From: Nibrella saemangeumensis | GTDB lineage: Bacteria > Bacteroidota > Bacteroidia > Cytophagales > Spirosomataceae | DNA length: 64,000 nt | Assembly: GCF_039541915.1 (NCBI RefSeq) | Contig: NZ_BAABHD010000003.1 | Location: 124,001-188,000, forward strand | Reading direction: 5' to 3' | In this document: one piece after another, positions 16,454-24,576 of the stretch | Position numbering within the stretch: position 1 is the first letter of the stretch | Layout: every line of letters starts with the position of its first letter | Program-made: the position numbers and the translations under genes | The notes under the pieces: model-generated | The model's database searches: none | Told to the model about the DNA's origin: nothing | Seen by the model: only the letters and a program-made list of their open reading frames with translations

Positions 16454-17926
16454 ATGAGCTTAGACTCCGCCAAGTTTCTCTACGAGGCACTCACCTACGA
16501 CGACGTTCTTCTCTTACCTGCCTACTCGGAGGTTCTCCCACGCGACACGCAAACCACTACCCAGCTTACCCGCAACATCCGCCTGAACATCCCGCTGCTG
16601 TCGGCTGCCATGGATACGGTAACGGAGTATGAACTGGCCATTGCGATGGCGCAGGAAGGCGGTATCGGTATTATTCACAAAAATATGTCGGTTGAAGCGC
16701 AGGCGGAGCAGGTTCGCAAGGTGAAGCGGTCCGAAAGCGGCATGATCATCGACCCGATTACACTCAGCGAAGGCGCAACCCTGGCCGACGCGCATCAGAT
16801 CATGCGCGAATTCAAAATCGGGGGTATTCCGGTCGTCGATGCGTCCAACAAATTAATTGGTATTCTGACCAACCGTGACCTGCGCTTTCAGCGCGAAATG
16901 GCAAAGCCGGTCACGGAGATCATGACCCGCGATAACCTGATTACGGCGCGGGAAGGCCTGACGCTGGACGAAGCCGAAAGCATTCTGCAGCAATATAAAA
17001 TTGAAAAACTGCCCATCGTAAACGACCAGAACCAACTGGTCGGTTTGATTACCTACAAAGACATCCTAAAGAAACGAAGCCACCCGAACGCCTGCAAGGA
17101 TGAACTCGGCCGGCTGCGTGTCGGTGCGGCCGTTGGCGTAACGCCCGACCTGACCCGGCGTATCGAAGCGCTGGTAAAAGCAGGTGTCGACGTGATCAGT
17201 GTCGATACCGCTCACGGTCACTCCAAGGGCGTTATGGATGCTGTACGGGGTATTAAAGAGCGTTTTCCCAAACTCGATGTGATTGCGGGTAACGTCGCTA
17301 CGGGTGAAGGAGCCAGAGCGCTGGCCGACGCCGGTGCCGATGCCGTGAAAGTAGGTGTTGGACCGGGTAGTATCTGTACCACCCGTATTATTGCCGGTAT
17401 CGGTATGCCGCAACTGACGGCCGTACACGAAGCGGCTAAGGCACTCGAAGGCACCGGTGTTCCGGTTATTGCCGACGGGGGCATCCGCTTCTCGGGCGAC
17501 ATTACCAAAGCCATTGCCGGTGGGGCCAGCACGGTCATGATCGGCTCGCTGCTGGCGGGTACCGAAGAAGCCCCCGGCGAAGTAGTATTGTACGAAGGTC
17601 GCCGGTTCAAAACGTACCGGGGCATGGGTTCGGTCGAAGCCATGGAAGAAGGCTCAAAAGACCGCTATTTCCAGGATGCCGAGGATGATATCAAGAAGCT
17701 GGTGCCGGAAGGTATCGTCGGTCGTGTGCCCTACAAAGGCCGGGTGTCGGAGATTGTTTACCAGTTGGTCGGCGGTCTGAAAGCGGGTATGGGCTACTGC
17801 GGAGCGAAGGACATTGATGCCCTGAAGCAGGCGAAGTTCGTAAAGATTACCACCGCCGGCTCCCGCGAAAGTCACCCGCACGATATTTCAATTCAGAAAG
17901 AAGCCCCGAATTATTCGGTGAAATAA
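16454..17926 (+). CDS. guaB: IMP dehydrogenase
   Basis: A 490-residue enzyme that oxidises IMP to XMP with NAD+, the rate-limiting step of GMP synthesis. The TIM barrel is interrupted by two CBS domains at about 100-150 and 157-207, which bind adenine or guanine nucleotides for allosteric control. The catalytic loop is GPGSICTTR with C308. The flap motif YRGMGS and the final barrel pattern GMGYCGAKDI are present. Length is the standard bacterial one. It is monocistronic: own -7 box upstream, long terminator palindrome at its stop codon. Confidence 0.96.
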   Translation: MSLDSAKFLYEALTYDDVLLLPAYSEVLPRDTQTTTQLTRNIRLNIPLLSAAMDTVTEYELAIAMAQEGGIGIIHKNMSVEAQAEQVRKVKRSESGMIIDPITLSEGATLADAHQIMREFKIGGIPVVDASNKLIGILTNRDLRFQREMAKPVTEIMTRDNLITAREGLTLDEAESILQQYKIEKLPIVNDQNQLVGLITYKDILKKRSHPNACKDELGRLRVGAAVGVTPDLTRRIEALVKAGVDVISVDTAHGHSKGVMDAVRGIKERFPKLDVIAGNVATGEGARALADAGADAVKVGVGPGSICTTRIIAGIGMPQLTAVHEAAKALEGTGVPVIADGGIRFSGDITKAIAGGASTVMIGSLLAGTEEAPGEVVLYEGRRFKTYRGMGSVEAMEEGSKDRYFQDAEDDIKKLVPEGIVGRVPYKGRVSEIVYQLVGGLKAGMGYCGAKDIDALKQAKFVKITTAGSRESHPHDISIQKEAPNYSVK

Positions 17927-17975
17927 ATAAAAGCAGAAAAGCCCGGGACCCGGGCTTTTCTGCTTTTATTTATTT
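17921..17975. terminator. 55-bp palindromic bidirectional terminator over two stop codons
   Basis: Bases 17921-17947 and 17949-17975 are perfect reverse complements over 27 bp with a single central base. The core is GCCCGGG-A-CCCGGGC, flanked by A-rich and T-rich arms, so it terminates both guaB and the convergent phosphoesterase gene. The guaB TAA (17924-17926) and the end of the phosphoesterase gene (from 17966) both lie inside the palindrome. Confidence 0.9.
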
Positions 17976-18706
17976 CCATCCAGATAATACACCGTACTCG
18001 TTACACCCTCCGGTGAGAGGTTGATTTCACGGACGCCAATGCGGTAGTGGTCGATAATCATCTCTACAGGGTCATGTTTCATCTGGAAGAACAGTGACGG
18101 CGTAATGAGTACCGAGAGATTATCCTGAAGAACGGCTTTCTCAACATGATAATGCCCGCAGGCAATAGTAACACGGCCGGAGAGGGCCTTGAACATGGAA
18201 AGAATGTCGTCGCTCTGCCGGAAGGGGTAATTCGTGTCCATATGGCCAACACCAGCCAGAACAGGAGGATGGTGCATGAACAGCAGCATATTTTTACCAA
18301 TAGCCTGCAAATGTTCCCGCAGCCACGTCATCTGCTCCGGTGAACAGTACCCTTTAGCCGTATCCATGAATACGACGGGGTAACCACTCAGCGGAAAGGC
18401 ATAATAAATTTCATTACCTTTCAAGGCATGGGTAAGATCCAGTTCATCGGCCATCATTACGGGATCGTCGTGGTTACCGGCAATGGGATAAACCGAGTAG
18501 GGCAGCGGGTCCAGTTGCTGCTTTATCCATCGATAAGCTTCCCGGTCGCCCCTCTCGTAGCACAAGTCACCACCCAGCACAACGCAATCGGGTTTGATTT
18601 CCGGCAAAAAGGCTAAGGCATCCCGAAAGTTCTGGCGTACATCGACCCCAAGCGGTTTTTCTCCTTCAGCCCCGATATGCAGGTCCGTCAGGAAGGCAAT
18701 TCTCAT
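17966..18706 (-). CDS. Calcineurin-like metallophosphoesterase
   Basis: A 246-residue phosphoesterase with the dinuclear metal motifs in order: DLHIG (8-12), GGDLCYERGD (about 45-54), GNHDD (about 77-81), MHHPP (near 144) and GHYH (near 188). This set is that of CpdA/Icc-type phosphodiesterases; the true substrate, cyclic nucleotide or another phosphoester, cannot be read from sequence. Its start overlaps the end of mazG by four bases (ATGA-type), so the two are co-translated. Both products deal with nucleotides or phosphate esters. Confidence 0.88.
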   Translation of the reverse strand: MRIAFLTDLHIGAEGEKPLGVDVRQNFRDALAFLPEIKPDCVVLGGDLCYERGDREAYRWIKQQLDPLPYSVYPIAGNHDDPVMMADELDLTHALKGNEIYYAFPLSGYPVVFMDTAKGYCSPEQMTWLREHLQAIGKNMLLFMHHPPVLAGVGHMDTNYPFRQSDDILSMFKALSGRVTIACGHYHVEKAVLQDNLSVLITPSLFFQMKHDPVEMIIDHYRIGVREINLSPEGVTSTVYYLDGNK

Positions 18707-19530
18707 AAGATCCGTTTGGCCTCCTCCCAGTACACGTCCATTTCGGCCAGGGTCATATCTTTCAGGTTTTTACCAGTAGCTTTTGCCTGCTCTTCCAGAT
18801 ACTGAAAACGCTTGATAAACTTTTTATTAGTCCGCTCCAGAGCCGTTTCGGGATTTATGTCGATGAAGCGGGCGTAGTTGACCAGCGAGAACAATAGATC
18901 GCCAAACTCCCCTTCGGCTTTCTGCCGGTCAATGTCTTCGTTACGCTCTGCATTAAATTCGTGCTTGAATTCCTGCATTTCCTCCTCCACTTTTTCCCAT
19001 ACCTGCTGCTTCTCTTCCCAGTCAAAGCCCGCTCCCCTGGCCTTCTCCTGAATACGCATAGCCTTCACCAGCGCGGGCAGCGACTGCGGCACACCGCCCA
19101 ATACGGAGCGGTTACCTTCCTTGAGTTTGAGTTGCTCCCAGTTCTGCTTTACTTTCTCCTCGGTATCGGCCACCACATCGCCGTAAATGTGCGGGTGACG
19201 GGCAATCAGCTTTTCGCAGATGCCATTGAGCACGTCGGCGATATCGAAGTGATTCGTTTCGGAGGCAATGCGGGCGTAGAAAACCATGTGCAGGATCAGA
19301 TCGCCTAACTCTTTTTTAACTTCGTTGAGGTCATTTTCCAGGATGGCGTCGGAGAGTTCGTAGGTCTCTTCGATGGTCAGGTGGCGGAGGGTGTCCATGG
19401 TCTGCTTACGATCCCAGGGGCACTGTTCGCGCAGTTCATCCATGATGGTCAGCAGCCGGTCGAAGGCCAGCAACTGCTCCTGCCGTCGGGATGGCATGTT
19501 TTCTATTTGTTGCTTCAGGTTGTTCATCAT
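18703..19530 (-). CDS. mazG: Nucleoside triphosphate pyrophosphohydrolase MazG
   Basis: A 275-residue protein with two MazG domains. The first carries EETYELSDAI and KKELGDLILHMVF (helical metal-binding EExxE...ExxD pattern, about 50-85); the second has EFGDLLFSLVNYARF near 205-220. It hydrolyses NTPs or dNTPs to monophosphate and pyrophosphate, cleaning aberrant nucleotides and lowering (p)ppGpp in E. coli. The upstream in-frame TTG at 19537-19539 is less likely than ATG at 19528-19530 or the adjacent ATG at 19525-19527. It overlaps the phosphoesterase gene by four bases. Confidence 0.92.
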   Translation of the reverse strand: MMNNLKQQIENMPSRRQEQLLAFDRLLTIMDELREQCPWDRKQTMDTLRHLTIEETYELSDAILENDLNEVKKELGDLILHMVFYARIASETNHFDIADVLNGICEKLIARHPHIYGDVVADTEEKVKQNWEQLKLKEGNRSVLGGVPQSLPALVKAMRIQEKARGAGFDWEEKQQVWEKVEEEMQEFKHEFNAERNEDIDRQKAEGEFGDLLFSLVNYARFIDINPETALERTNKKFIKRFQYLEEQAKATGKNLKDMTLAEMDVYWEEAKRIL

Positions 19531-19640
19531 AAGGTGCAAAGTTGCCGATTTTTAACCATAAAAAACACAGTTTACCCGGTTCCGGAAAACCGCAGAATAC
19601 CATTATTGAACTTTCTTTGCGGGTCATCGTAACAAAGAAT

Positions 19641-20921
19641 ATGAAGGGTGAGGGCTCAGCGCGCCAGCTTTCGCTGACGACTATATTTTTTACAGTTTTT
19701 CTGGATCTGGTAGGTGTAGGCATCGCTATTCCGATCATTACACCACTCATGATTCGCCCGGAATCAGGTGTCTTACCGATTGCCTACCCGGAAGAGCAGC
19801 GAACGATTTTGCTTGGCTTCCTGATTGCGTCTTTTTCTATTGCCGGCTTTTTTGGCGGACCGCTGCTGGGCGCTCTATCGGACCGGTACGGCCGCCGGCC
19901 GCTGTTGCTGTTTTCGCTGGTGCTGACCCTAGTAGGCTATCTTGTTTTTGCCCTGGGTATTCACCAGCGAAACATCGCTATTCTGTTTCTGAGCCGGATT
20001 ATTTACGGCCTTGGCGGAGGTAACGTTTCAATCATTCAATCGGCCATTGCCGATCGCAGCGATGAGCAGACCCGCACCAAAAACTTTGGGCTTATTGGCG
20101 TAGCCTTTGGGTTGGGTTTTATCATTGGGCCGTTTCTCGGGGGAGTTCTGTCCAACCCGGATATGGTCTCCTGGTTTAGTTTCGAAACGCCCTTTCTGGC
20201 TGCTGCGCTCTTATCGCTTATCAACATCCTGCTGGTTTACCTCAACTTCCATGAAACCCTGCCGGCCCCGGTTCACCGCCCGGTTACGGCCTTAACCGGA
20301 TTCCGAAACCTGAAAGAAGCGTTCGCCAATGATCGGCTGCGGGTCCTGTTCCTGGGGGTATTCTTCTATTCGCTGGGTTTTAACTTTTACACGCAATTTT
20401 TCCAGGTGTTTCTGGTGAAACGGTTCGATTACAACCAGGTACAGATCGGAAATTACTTTGCTTTTGTCGGCCTGTCGGTTGCCTTTATGCAGGGAGCGGT
20501 TGTTCGCCGGGTAGCCAGGATATATACCCCCCAACAGATTCTACGGGTGAGTGTGCTGGGACTGAGCTTCGCGCTATGGCTGTTTCTACTGCCTCAGCAA
20601 AGCTGGCAACTCTTTTTGATTGTGCCGGTGCTCGCCGTGTTTCAGGGGCTAACCTCGCCCAACTCAACATCCCTGGTCTCTATGAGCGCCACGACACAGG
20701 AGCAAGGAAAAATCATGGGCATTAATCAGTCGGTATTATCGGCCGCCTTTTCCGTGCCGCCCATTATTGCGGCTTATATCGATACCATTAGCATTTACCT
20801 GCCTATTATCGTTGCCGGTTTTATGGTACTGATTGGCTGGTATTTCTTCTACACGTTTATCCGCTCACACGCCAATCCGCCTATTAATCCGGAAGAGCTC
20901 GCGGAGGAGGCCAATTTGTAG
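19641..20921 (+). CDS. MFS transporter of the TetA-like drug:H+ antiporter group
   Basis: From ATG 19641 the protein has 426 residues and about 12 TM helices. Motif A between TM2 and TM3 reads GALSDRYGRRPLLL, and the first TM has FLDLVGVGIAIPIITPL, both typical of TetA/Bcr-like MFS exporters. It probably exports a small molecule; the substrate is unknown. A longer reading from TTG 19542 adds a charged, non-membrane leader and runs over the promoter region (imperfect -7 TTTCTTTG near 19612-19619), so it was rejected. The gene is divergent from mazG. Confidence 0.85.
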   Translation: MKGEGSARQLSLTTIFFTVFLDLVGVGIAIPIITPLMIRPESGVLPIAYPEEQRTILLGFLIASFSIAGFFGGPLLGALSDRYGRRPLLLFSLVLTLVGYLVFALGIHQRNIAILFLSRIIYGLGGGNVSIIQSAIADRSDEQTRTKNFGLIGVAFGLGFIIGPFLGGVLSNPDMVSWFSFETPFLAAALLSLINILLVYLNFHETLPAPVHRPVTALTGFRNLKEAFANDRLRVLFLGVFFYSLGFNFYTQFFQVFLVKRFDYNQVQIGNYFAFVGLSVAFMQGAVVRRVARIYTPQQILRVSVLGLSFALWLFLLPQQSWQLFLIVPVLAVFQGLTSPNSTSLVSMSATTQEQGKIMGINQSVLSAAFSVPPIIAAYIDTISIYLPIIVAGFMVLIGWYFFYTFIRSHANPPINPEELAEEANL

Positions 20922-20949
20922 GCTTTCGTCGCTGGTTCCAAAATAAACC

Positions 20950-20991
20950 TTGACAGCTACCTTGTTTCTTTATTACTTTGTATTACAAAGT
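20950..20991 (+). promoter_or_regulatory. Promoter with overlapping palindromic operator
   Basis: A TTG at 20950-20952 and TTACTTTG at 20973-20980 (one mismatch to TAnnTTTG) form a likely promoter for the DUF1361 operon. The palindrome ACTTTGTATTACAAAGT (20975-20991, perfect arms of 8 around one base) overlaps the -7 box and ends 11 bases before the ATG. It is a good candidate operator for the small winged-helix regulator encoded last in the operon. Confidence 0.6.
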
Positions 20992-21002
20992 TCTTTATAG
21001 CT

Positions 21003-21722
21003 ATGCATACACACCACGCTACTTCCTTTCAGCGCTCCTCAGGCGAAGGGCTCACCGCACTGGCACTGCTTACGGTTACGGGCTTGTGTATGGTCACGGC
21101 GAGAGGCTTTTTTACCGGAAACTGGTGGTTATTTACAATGCTTACCTGGAACCTGGCGCTGGCGTGGTTTCCGCTGGGCATTATGCTGGTCCTGCGCGAT
21201 CTGGTGAAGGCACGGGTGGCGAACCGGTGGTTAAGTGGTCTGGCGCTGGCTGGGTGGCTGGTGTTTCTGCCCAACGCTCCGTATATCATTACCGACCTGT
21301 TCCACATTCGGAGCGTCGGTGAATCGCTGCTCTGGTTTGATACCCTTACGTTGTTTCTGTTTGCGCTGACGGGCCTGCTGGCCGGATTGTATTCTACCCT
21401 GCTGGTTCACCGGTACCTGAATGATGGTACACAACCTGCTTTGGCCTGGCTGGTCGTTCTGGCAGCGCAGGGATTATCAGGCTTTGGTATATATTTGGGC
21501 CGGTACGGCCGGTGGAATAGCTGGGATATCCTGACACACCCTGATTCGCTACTGGTTGCGATTGGCCGAGCTATGCGGGACCCAATGGTACTGAAACTTA
21601 CCTTGACGTATGGGGTTACATTAGCGTGTCTGTACCTGGCCTTTTATCTGTACGGCTTGCGCTCCCATGTAGCGGCTCGCCCGATGCGTTACCTGTTCGA
21701 CAATAGTGCGCTGAATGATTAA
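21003..21722 (+). CDS. DUF1361 integral membrane protein
   Basis: A 239-residue membrane protein with about seven TM helices. The DUF1361 signature FLPNAPYIITDLFHI lies at about 88-102, and the family's WFDTLTLF and YLGRYGRWNSWDI segments follow. Function is unknown. It is the first gene of a four-gene operon with dgkA (overlapping by eight bases), a membrane protein and a winged-helix regulator, and is preceded by the palindromic promoter at 20950-20991. Confidence 0.85.
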   Translation: MHTHHATSFQRSSGEGLTALALLTVTGLCMVTARGFFTGNWWLFTMLTWNLALAWFPLGIMLVLRDLVKARVANRWLSGLALAGWLVFLPNAPYIITDLFHIRSVGESLLWFDTLTLFLFALTGLLAGLYSTLLVHRYLNDGTQPALAWLVVLAAQGLSGFGIYLGRYGRWNSWDILTHPDSLLVAIGRAMRDPMVLKLTLTYGVTLACLYLAFYLYGLRSHVAARPMRYLFDNSALND

Positions 21723-22083
21723 CATCCGTAAAGTATTTCGCAGTTTTCGCTTTGCCTTTCGGGGTATTTTTGATCTTTTTCTATACGAGAACAATGCTAA
21801 AGTACATCTGGTCGCGGCCGTTGCCGTAGTGGCGCTGGGTTTCTGGCTGGACCTTTCCACGGTTGAATGGGCCATTATTCTGTCGCAGATAGGGCTGGTC
21901 TGGATGGCTGAGGCTCTAAATACGGCGCTCGAAAAACTGGCCGATGTGGTATCGCCGGAGCGCCATCCGGGAATTGGAGCCGCCAAAGATATGGCGGCCG
22001 GGGGCGTGCTGATGGTTGTCATTATGGCCGTAGTGGTTGGGCTGATCATTTTTGGCGGGCGGCTTTATGCCTTATTGTTTTAA
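21715..22083 (+). CDS. dgkA: Diacylglycerol kinase family protein (DgkA type)
   Basis: A 122-residue integral membrane kinase with three TM helices, of the DagK/undecaprenol kinase family. The catalytic signature is complete: EALNTALEKLADVVSPE (about 64-80) and KDMAAGGVL (about 90-98), with an amphipathic N-terminal surface helix. It phosphorylates diacylglycerol or undecaprenol in the inner membrane. The start overlaps the DUF1361 gene by eight bases, which indicates coupling. Confidence 0.9.
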   Translation: MINIRKVFRSFRFAFRGIFDLFLYENNAKVHLVAAVAVVALGFWLDLSTVEWAIILSQIGLVWMAEALNTALEKLADVVSPERHPGIGAAKDMAAGGVLMVVIMAVVVGLIIFGGRLYALLF

Positions 22084-22121
22084 AGACTCATTTACTCATT
22101 TATTTCTTTTTCTGTACCAGT

Positions 22122-22766
22122 ATGTACGAAAGCCGGGAGCATTTACAAACCCTGACCGAGATACGGAGCCTCATGGAGCGCTCCTCCAAATTTTTGTCTT
22201 TGAGCGGACTTTCCGGCGTATCGGCCGGCGTTGTTGCGCTGATCGGAGCGGGTATTGCCTACGTACGATTACAGACCGGCTGGCTTAGTTTGTTAAGCCA
22301 CGACGCCAACTCAACCCTCAGCGGTTCGTCGCGCCGGGAGCTACTGACCTTTCTGCTCGCCGACGGCCTGGTCATGCTGATTTTAGCGTTTGCGGTCGGC
22401 ATTTTTTTCACCGTCCGAAAAGCCCGGCGACAGGGCCAGACGGTCTGGAACGCCACCTCTCGGCGACTACTGTGGGCAATGGCCGTACCGCTGGTAGCCG
22501 GTGGCGTTTTCTGCCTGGCCATGCTCTACCACAACCTGATCTGGCTTATCTTTCCGGCTACCCTTATTTTCTACGGCCTGGCCCTGCTTAACGCCAGTAA
22601 GCATACGCACCGGGATGTGGAATACCTGGGGATGTCGGAAATTGCGCTCGGTTTGCTGGCATTGTTTCTGACAGGCTATAGTCTGCTCACCTGGGCCATC
22701 GGCTTTGGGTTGTTGAATATCGCCTACGGAACGGTCATGTATTACAAATACGAAAAACCGGCTTGA
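22122..22766 (+). CDS. Uncharacterised multi-pass membrane protein
   Basis: A 214-residue protein with a short charged N-terminus (MYESREHLQTLTEIRSLMERSS) and about six TM helices. I recognise no named domain, though membrane proteins of this plan paired with a small winged-helix regulator are common in Bacteroidota. Its stop overlaps the regulator's start by one base (TGATG). It may be the membrane partner or target of that regulator. Its gene is separated from dgkA by 38 bases. Confidence 0.7.
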   Translation: MYESREHLQTLTEIRSLMERSSKFLSLSGLSGVSAGVVALIGAGIAYVRLQTGWLSLLSHDANSTLSGSSRRELLTFLLADGLVMLILAFAVGIFFTVRKARRQGQTVWNATSRRLLWAMAVPLVAGGVFCLAMLYHNLIWLIFPATLIFYGLALLNASKHTHRDVEYLGMSEIALGLLALFLTGYSLLTWAIGFGLLNIAYGTVMYYKYEKPA

Positions 22767-23062
22767 TGAAAGAACTGCTGACAGGATTTAACAAAGCATT
22801 TGAAAGCAAGGCAAGGCTCGGCATTATGTCGGTGCTGATGGTGAATGATTCGTTGAGCTTTAATGAGCTTAAAGAGTTGCTTACCCTCACCGATGGCAAC
22901 CTGGCTACGCACCTGCGGGCATTGGAAGAACAGGGATTTCTTATCGTGAAGAAACAGTTTGTCGGCCGCAAACCTAATACTACTTATACGGCCACTGAAG
23001 TCGGCAAGAAGGCCTTCACCGACCACCTGAATTCATTAGAGGAATTCATCAAGAGATTATAA
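22766..23062 (+). CDS. Winged-helix transcriptional regulator (HTH_27/MarR-like)
   Basis: A 98-residue DNA-binding protein that is almost entirely a winged helix. The sequence ARLGIMSVLMVNDSLSFNELKELLTLTDGNLATHLRALEEQGFLIVKKQF covers helices 1-3 and the wing. The family controls small membrane-protein operons. The start ATG overlaps the preceding stop (TGATG), giving strict coupling. The palindrome at 20975-20991 in the operon promoter is the best candidate binding site, so autorepression is likely. Confidence 0.8.
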   Translation: MKELLTGFNKAFESKARLGIMSVLMVNDSLSFNELKELLTLTDGNLATHLRALEEQGFLIVKKQFVGRKPNTTYTATEVGKKAFTDHLNSLEEFIKRL

Positions 23063-23075
23063 TCAGGTTGAAAGC

Positions 23076-23104
23076 GGACCAGGTTAGTGAACCTCGACTG
23101 GTCC
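23076..23104. terminator. Weak hairpin after the regulator operon
   Basis: GGACCAG (23076-23082) pairs with CTGGTCC (23098-23104), with inner GTT/AAC pairing possible. No T run follows, so termination is uncertain. It lies between the regulator and the convergent secreted protein gene. Confidence 0.35.
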
Positions 23105-23129
23105 ACCTAATCAGTCGGAAAGGACTCAG

Positions 23130-23852
23130 TCAGTCAGAAAGGACCCTTCTTTTTAAAACAACCGGCACGCAGACGACGGTTGAGCGCTTGACCACTGCTA
23201 TAGGTGTGCTACTCGCCGGCTTGGTTTCTACGATTCGGCAATCAGCCTCCGGCCCAGTTTTATCCACAAACTGCTCAGCAGGTACTACATTACCACCTGC
23301 GGGTTGCCCGGAGCGCGAATAAAAACTGTTTCCTACATTCAACGAGAAAACCTGGTCGGCCGCCTTAATGAATGGGTCATTCGCAGGCAAAGGGCTAACT
23401 GGACCGAAACAGCCGTTACCGCTGAAGGTGAATAAAGGAACTGCTACCCCAGCCTTAAATTGGCCATAATCTGTTTCTGTAGGAAACTTACCGATAACGT
23501 AATAGGCAAAAGCAGGGTCAAGGCCAACGTTGCCCCAATTCTGTTTTGCCTGACCCGGCCCTAACTTCAGCGGTTGCTTTTCCCAGGAGCCCTTTATATC
23601 CTGAATATCGCTGATGATGAAAGCGGCTGGTACCTTAAGCGTAAACTGAGCCGTAGCGCCCTTCTCTATTACACTGCTGTTATTTGGGTTGGGTAAATTA
23701 TAATCTGGTACAACCCAGGCCGTATAGCGACCCGAAGCTGGTGTATACGTAACTTTATAATGTATCGTATTAGAAGCTCCCCGTTGACAATACCCTGACG
23801 TGATTGACAATCCGTAACCAATCCAGAATATTATTTGCAGAAAATGCTTCAT
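23130..23852 (-). CDS. Secreted protein of unknown function
   Basis: Starting at the ATG at 23850-23852 gives 240 residues with a clear signal peptide (HFLQIIFWIGYGLSITSGYCQ); another ATG five codons upstream (23867) is possible. The mature part is mostly beta-strand, with YKVTYTPASGRYTAWVVPDYNLP near the start and paired cysteines further on. Repeated VTYTP and FTLKVP-type strands suggest Ig-like folding. There is no T9SS sorting domain and no domain I can name. Base composition looks slightly more AT-rich than the neighbours. It lies alone between convergent and divergent genes. Confidence 0.6.
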   Translation of the reverse strand: MKHFLQIIFWIGYGLSITSGYCQRGASNTIHYKVTYTPASGRYTAWVVPDYNLPNPNNSSVIEKGATAQFTLKVPAAFIISDIQDIKGSWEKQPLKLGPGQAKQNWGNVGLDPAFAYYVIGKFPTETDYGQFKAGVAVPLFTFSGNGCFGPVSPLPANDPFIKAADQVFSLNVGNSFYSRSGQPAGGNVVPAEQFVDKTGPEADCRIVETKPASSTPIAVVKRSTVVCVPVVLKRRVLSD

Positions 23853-24016
23853 ATGCCGCGTAGCCATCAGGGGTTTTACTACAAAAACTATGCAGATATA
23901 ACGACAGTTATTTTTCCGTCACTTAGATGGCTCATCACAAAAATAGACGTATGCAGGGCATAAAGGTTAAATAGACTCATGCTGGCTCATAATTATTGTG
24001 TAACAACTCTTATCAG

Positions 24017-24478
24017 CTACCCAACATCGTTAATCCGGTACCACCGATTATTAAACCTAATCTCCTCCCCCACCTTCCGGTTAATCAATCCAGTTCCTAT
24101 AGGAGACGCTAGTGAAATCGCAAAATAGTCGACGCCATCCAGGGAAATCTTTCCCGCACTGATACTGATAAAGAAATTCCCCTGGTCAGTAATAACCAGA
24201 CTACCCCGCTGCACCAATTCATAGACGGCTTCTACGTTGATTTGCTCCAGGTCTTTCTTCAACTTTAACGCTTCGGCGAGTTGGGCAGCACTCATGTCGC
24301 GCTCCCGCTGGGCCATAGCCCGACCGGTCTCGTATTTGTCCCCCGCGCTGCTTTTGGTTTCGGAGTTGGCCGCTTCCTGAGCGGCTTCCATCGAACTCCG
24401 GGCTGTTTCGATGCGTTGTTCTACGTACGCCAGGCAGCGGGCGTACAGTTGTGCTTTGATTCGTTTAGCGTCTGTCAT
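24017..24478 (-). CDS. GreA/GreB-like transcription elongation factor family protein
   Basis: From ATG 24476-24478 the protein has 153 residues. An N-terminal helical hairpin (about 1-75, rich in Ala, Glu, Arg: ARSSMEAAQEAANSETKSSAGDKYETGRAM) precedes a C-terminal FKBP-like domain with VQRGSLVITDQGNFFISISAG and ASPIGTGLINRKVGEEIRF, the pattern of the GreA C-terminus. Such proteins act at the RNA polymerase secondary channel. In Bacteroidota this family is often mislabelled as 3-oxoacyl-ACP synthase. A 16-residue N-terminal extension from an upstream start (24526) has no family support. It is divergent from the cysteine desulfurase gene. Confidence 0.75.
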   Translation of the reverse strand: MTDAKRIKAQLYARCLAYVEQRIETARSSMEAAQEAANSETKSSAGDKYETGRAMAQRERDMSAAQLAEALKLKKDLEQINVEAVYELVQRGSLVITDQGNFFISISAGKISLDGVDYFAISLASPIGTGLINRKVGEEIRFNNRWYRINDVG

Positions 24479-24576
24479 TCTGTAGTTCTGGGTGAGTGAC
24501 AAAATAGTTAACTTGTTTTCAACCATATAAATTTCCGAACTTCGGCAGATGCTGTAGCTTCACGTACGATCGATCT

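Noticed and set aside
19542..19640. N-terminal extension of the MFS transporter from TTG
   Set aside because: It would place a charged leader before TM1 and overlap the promoter region; ATG at 19641 fits the family.
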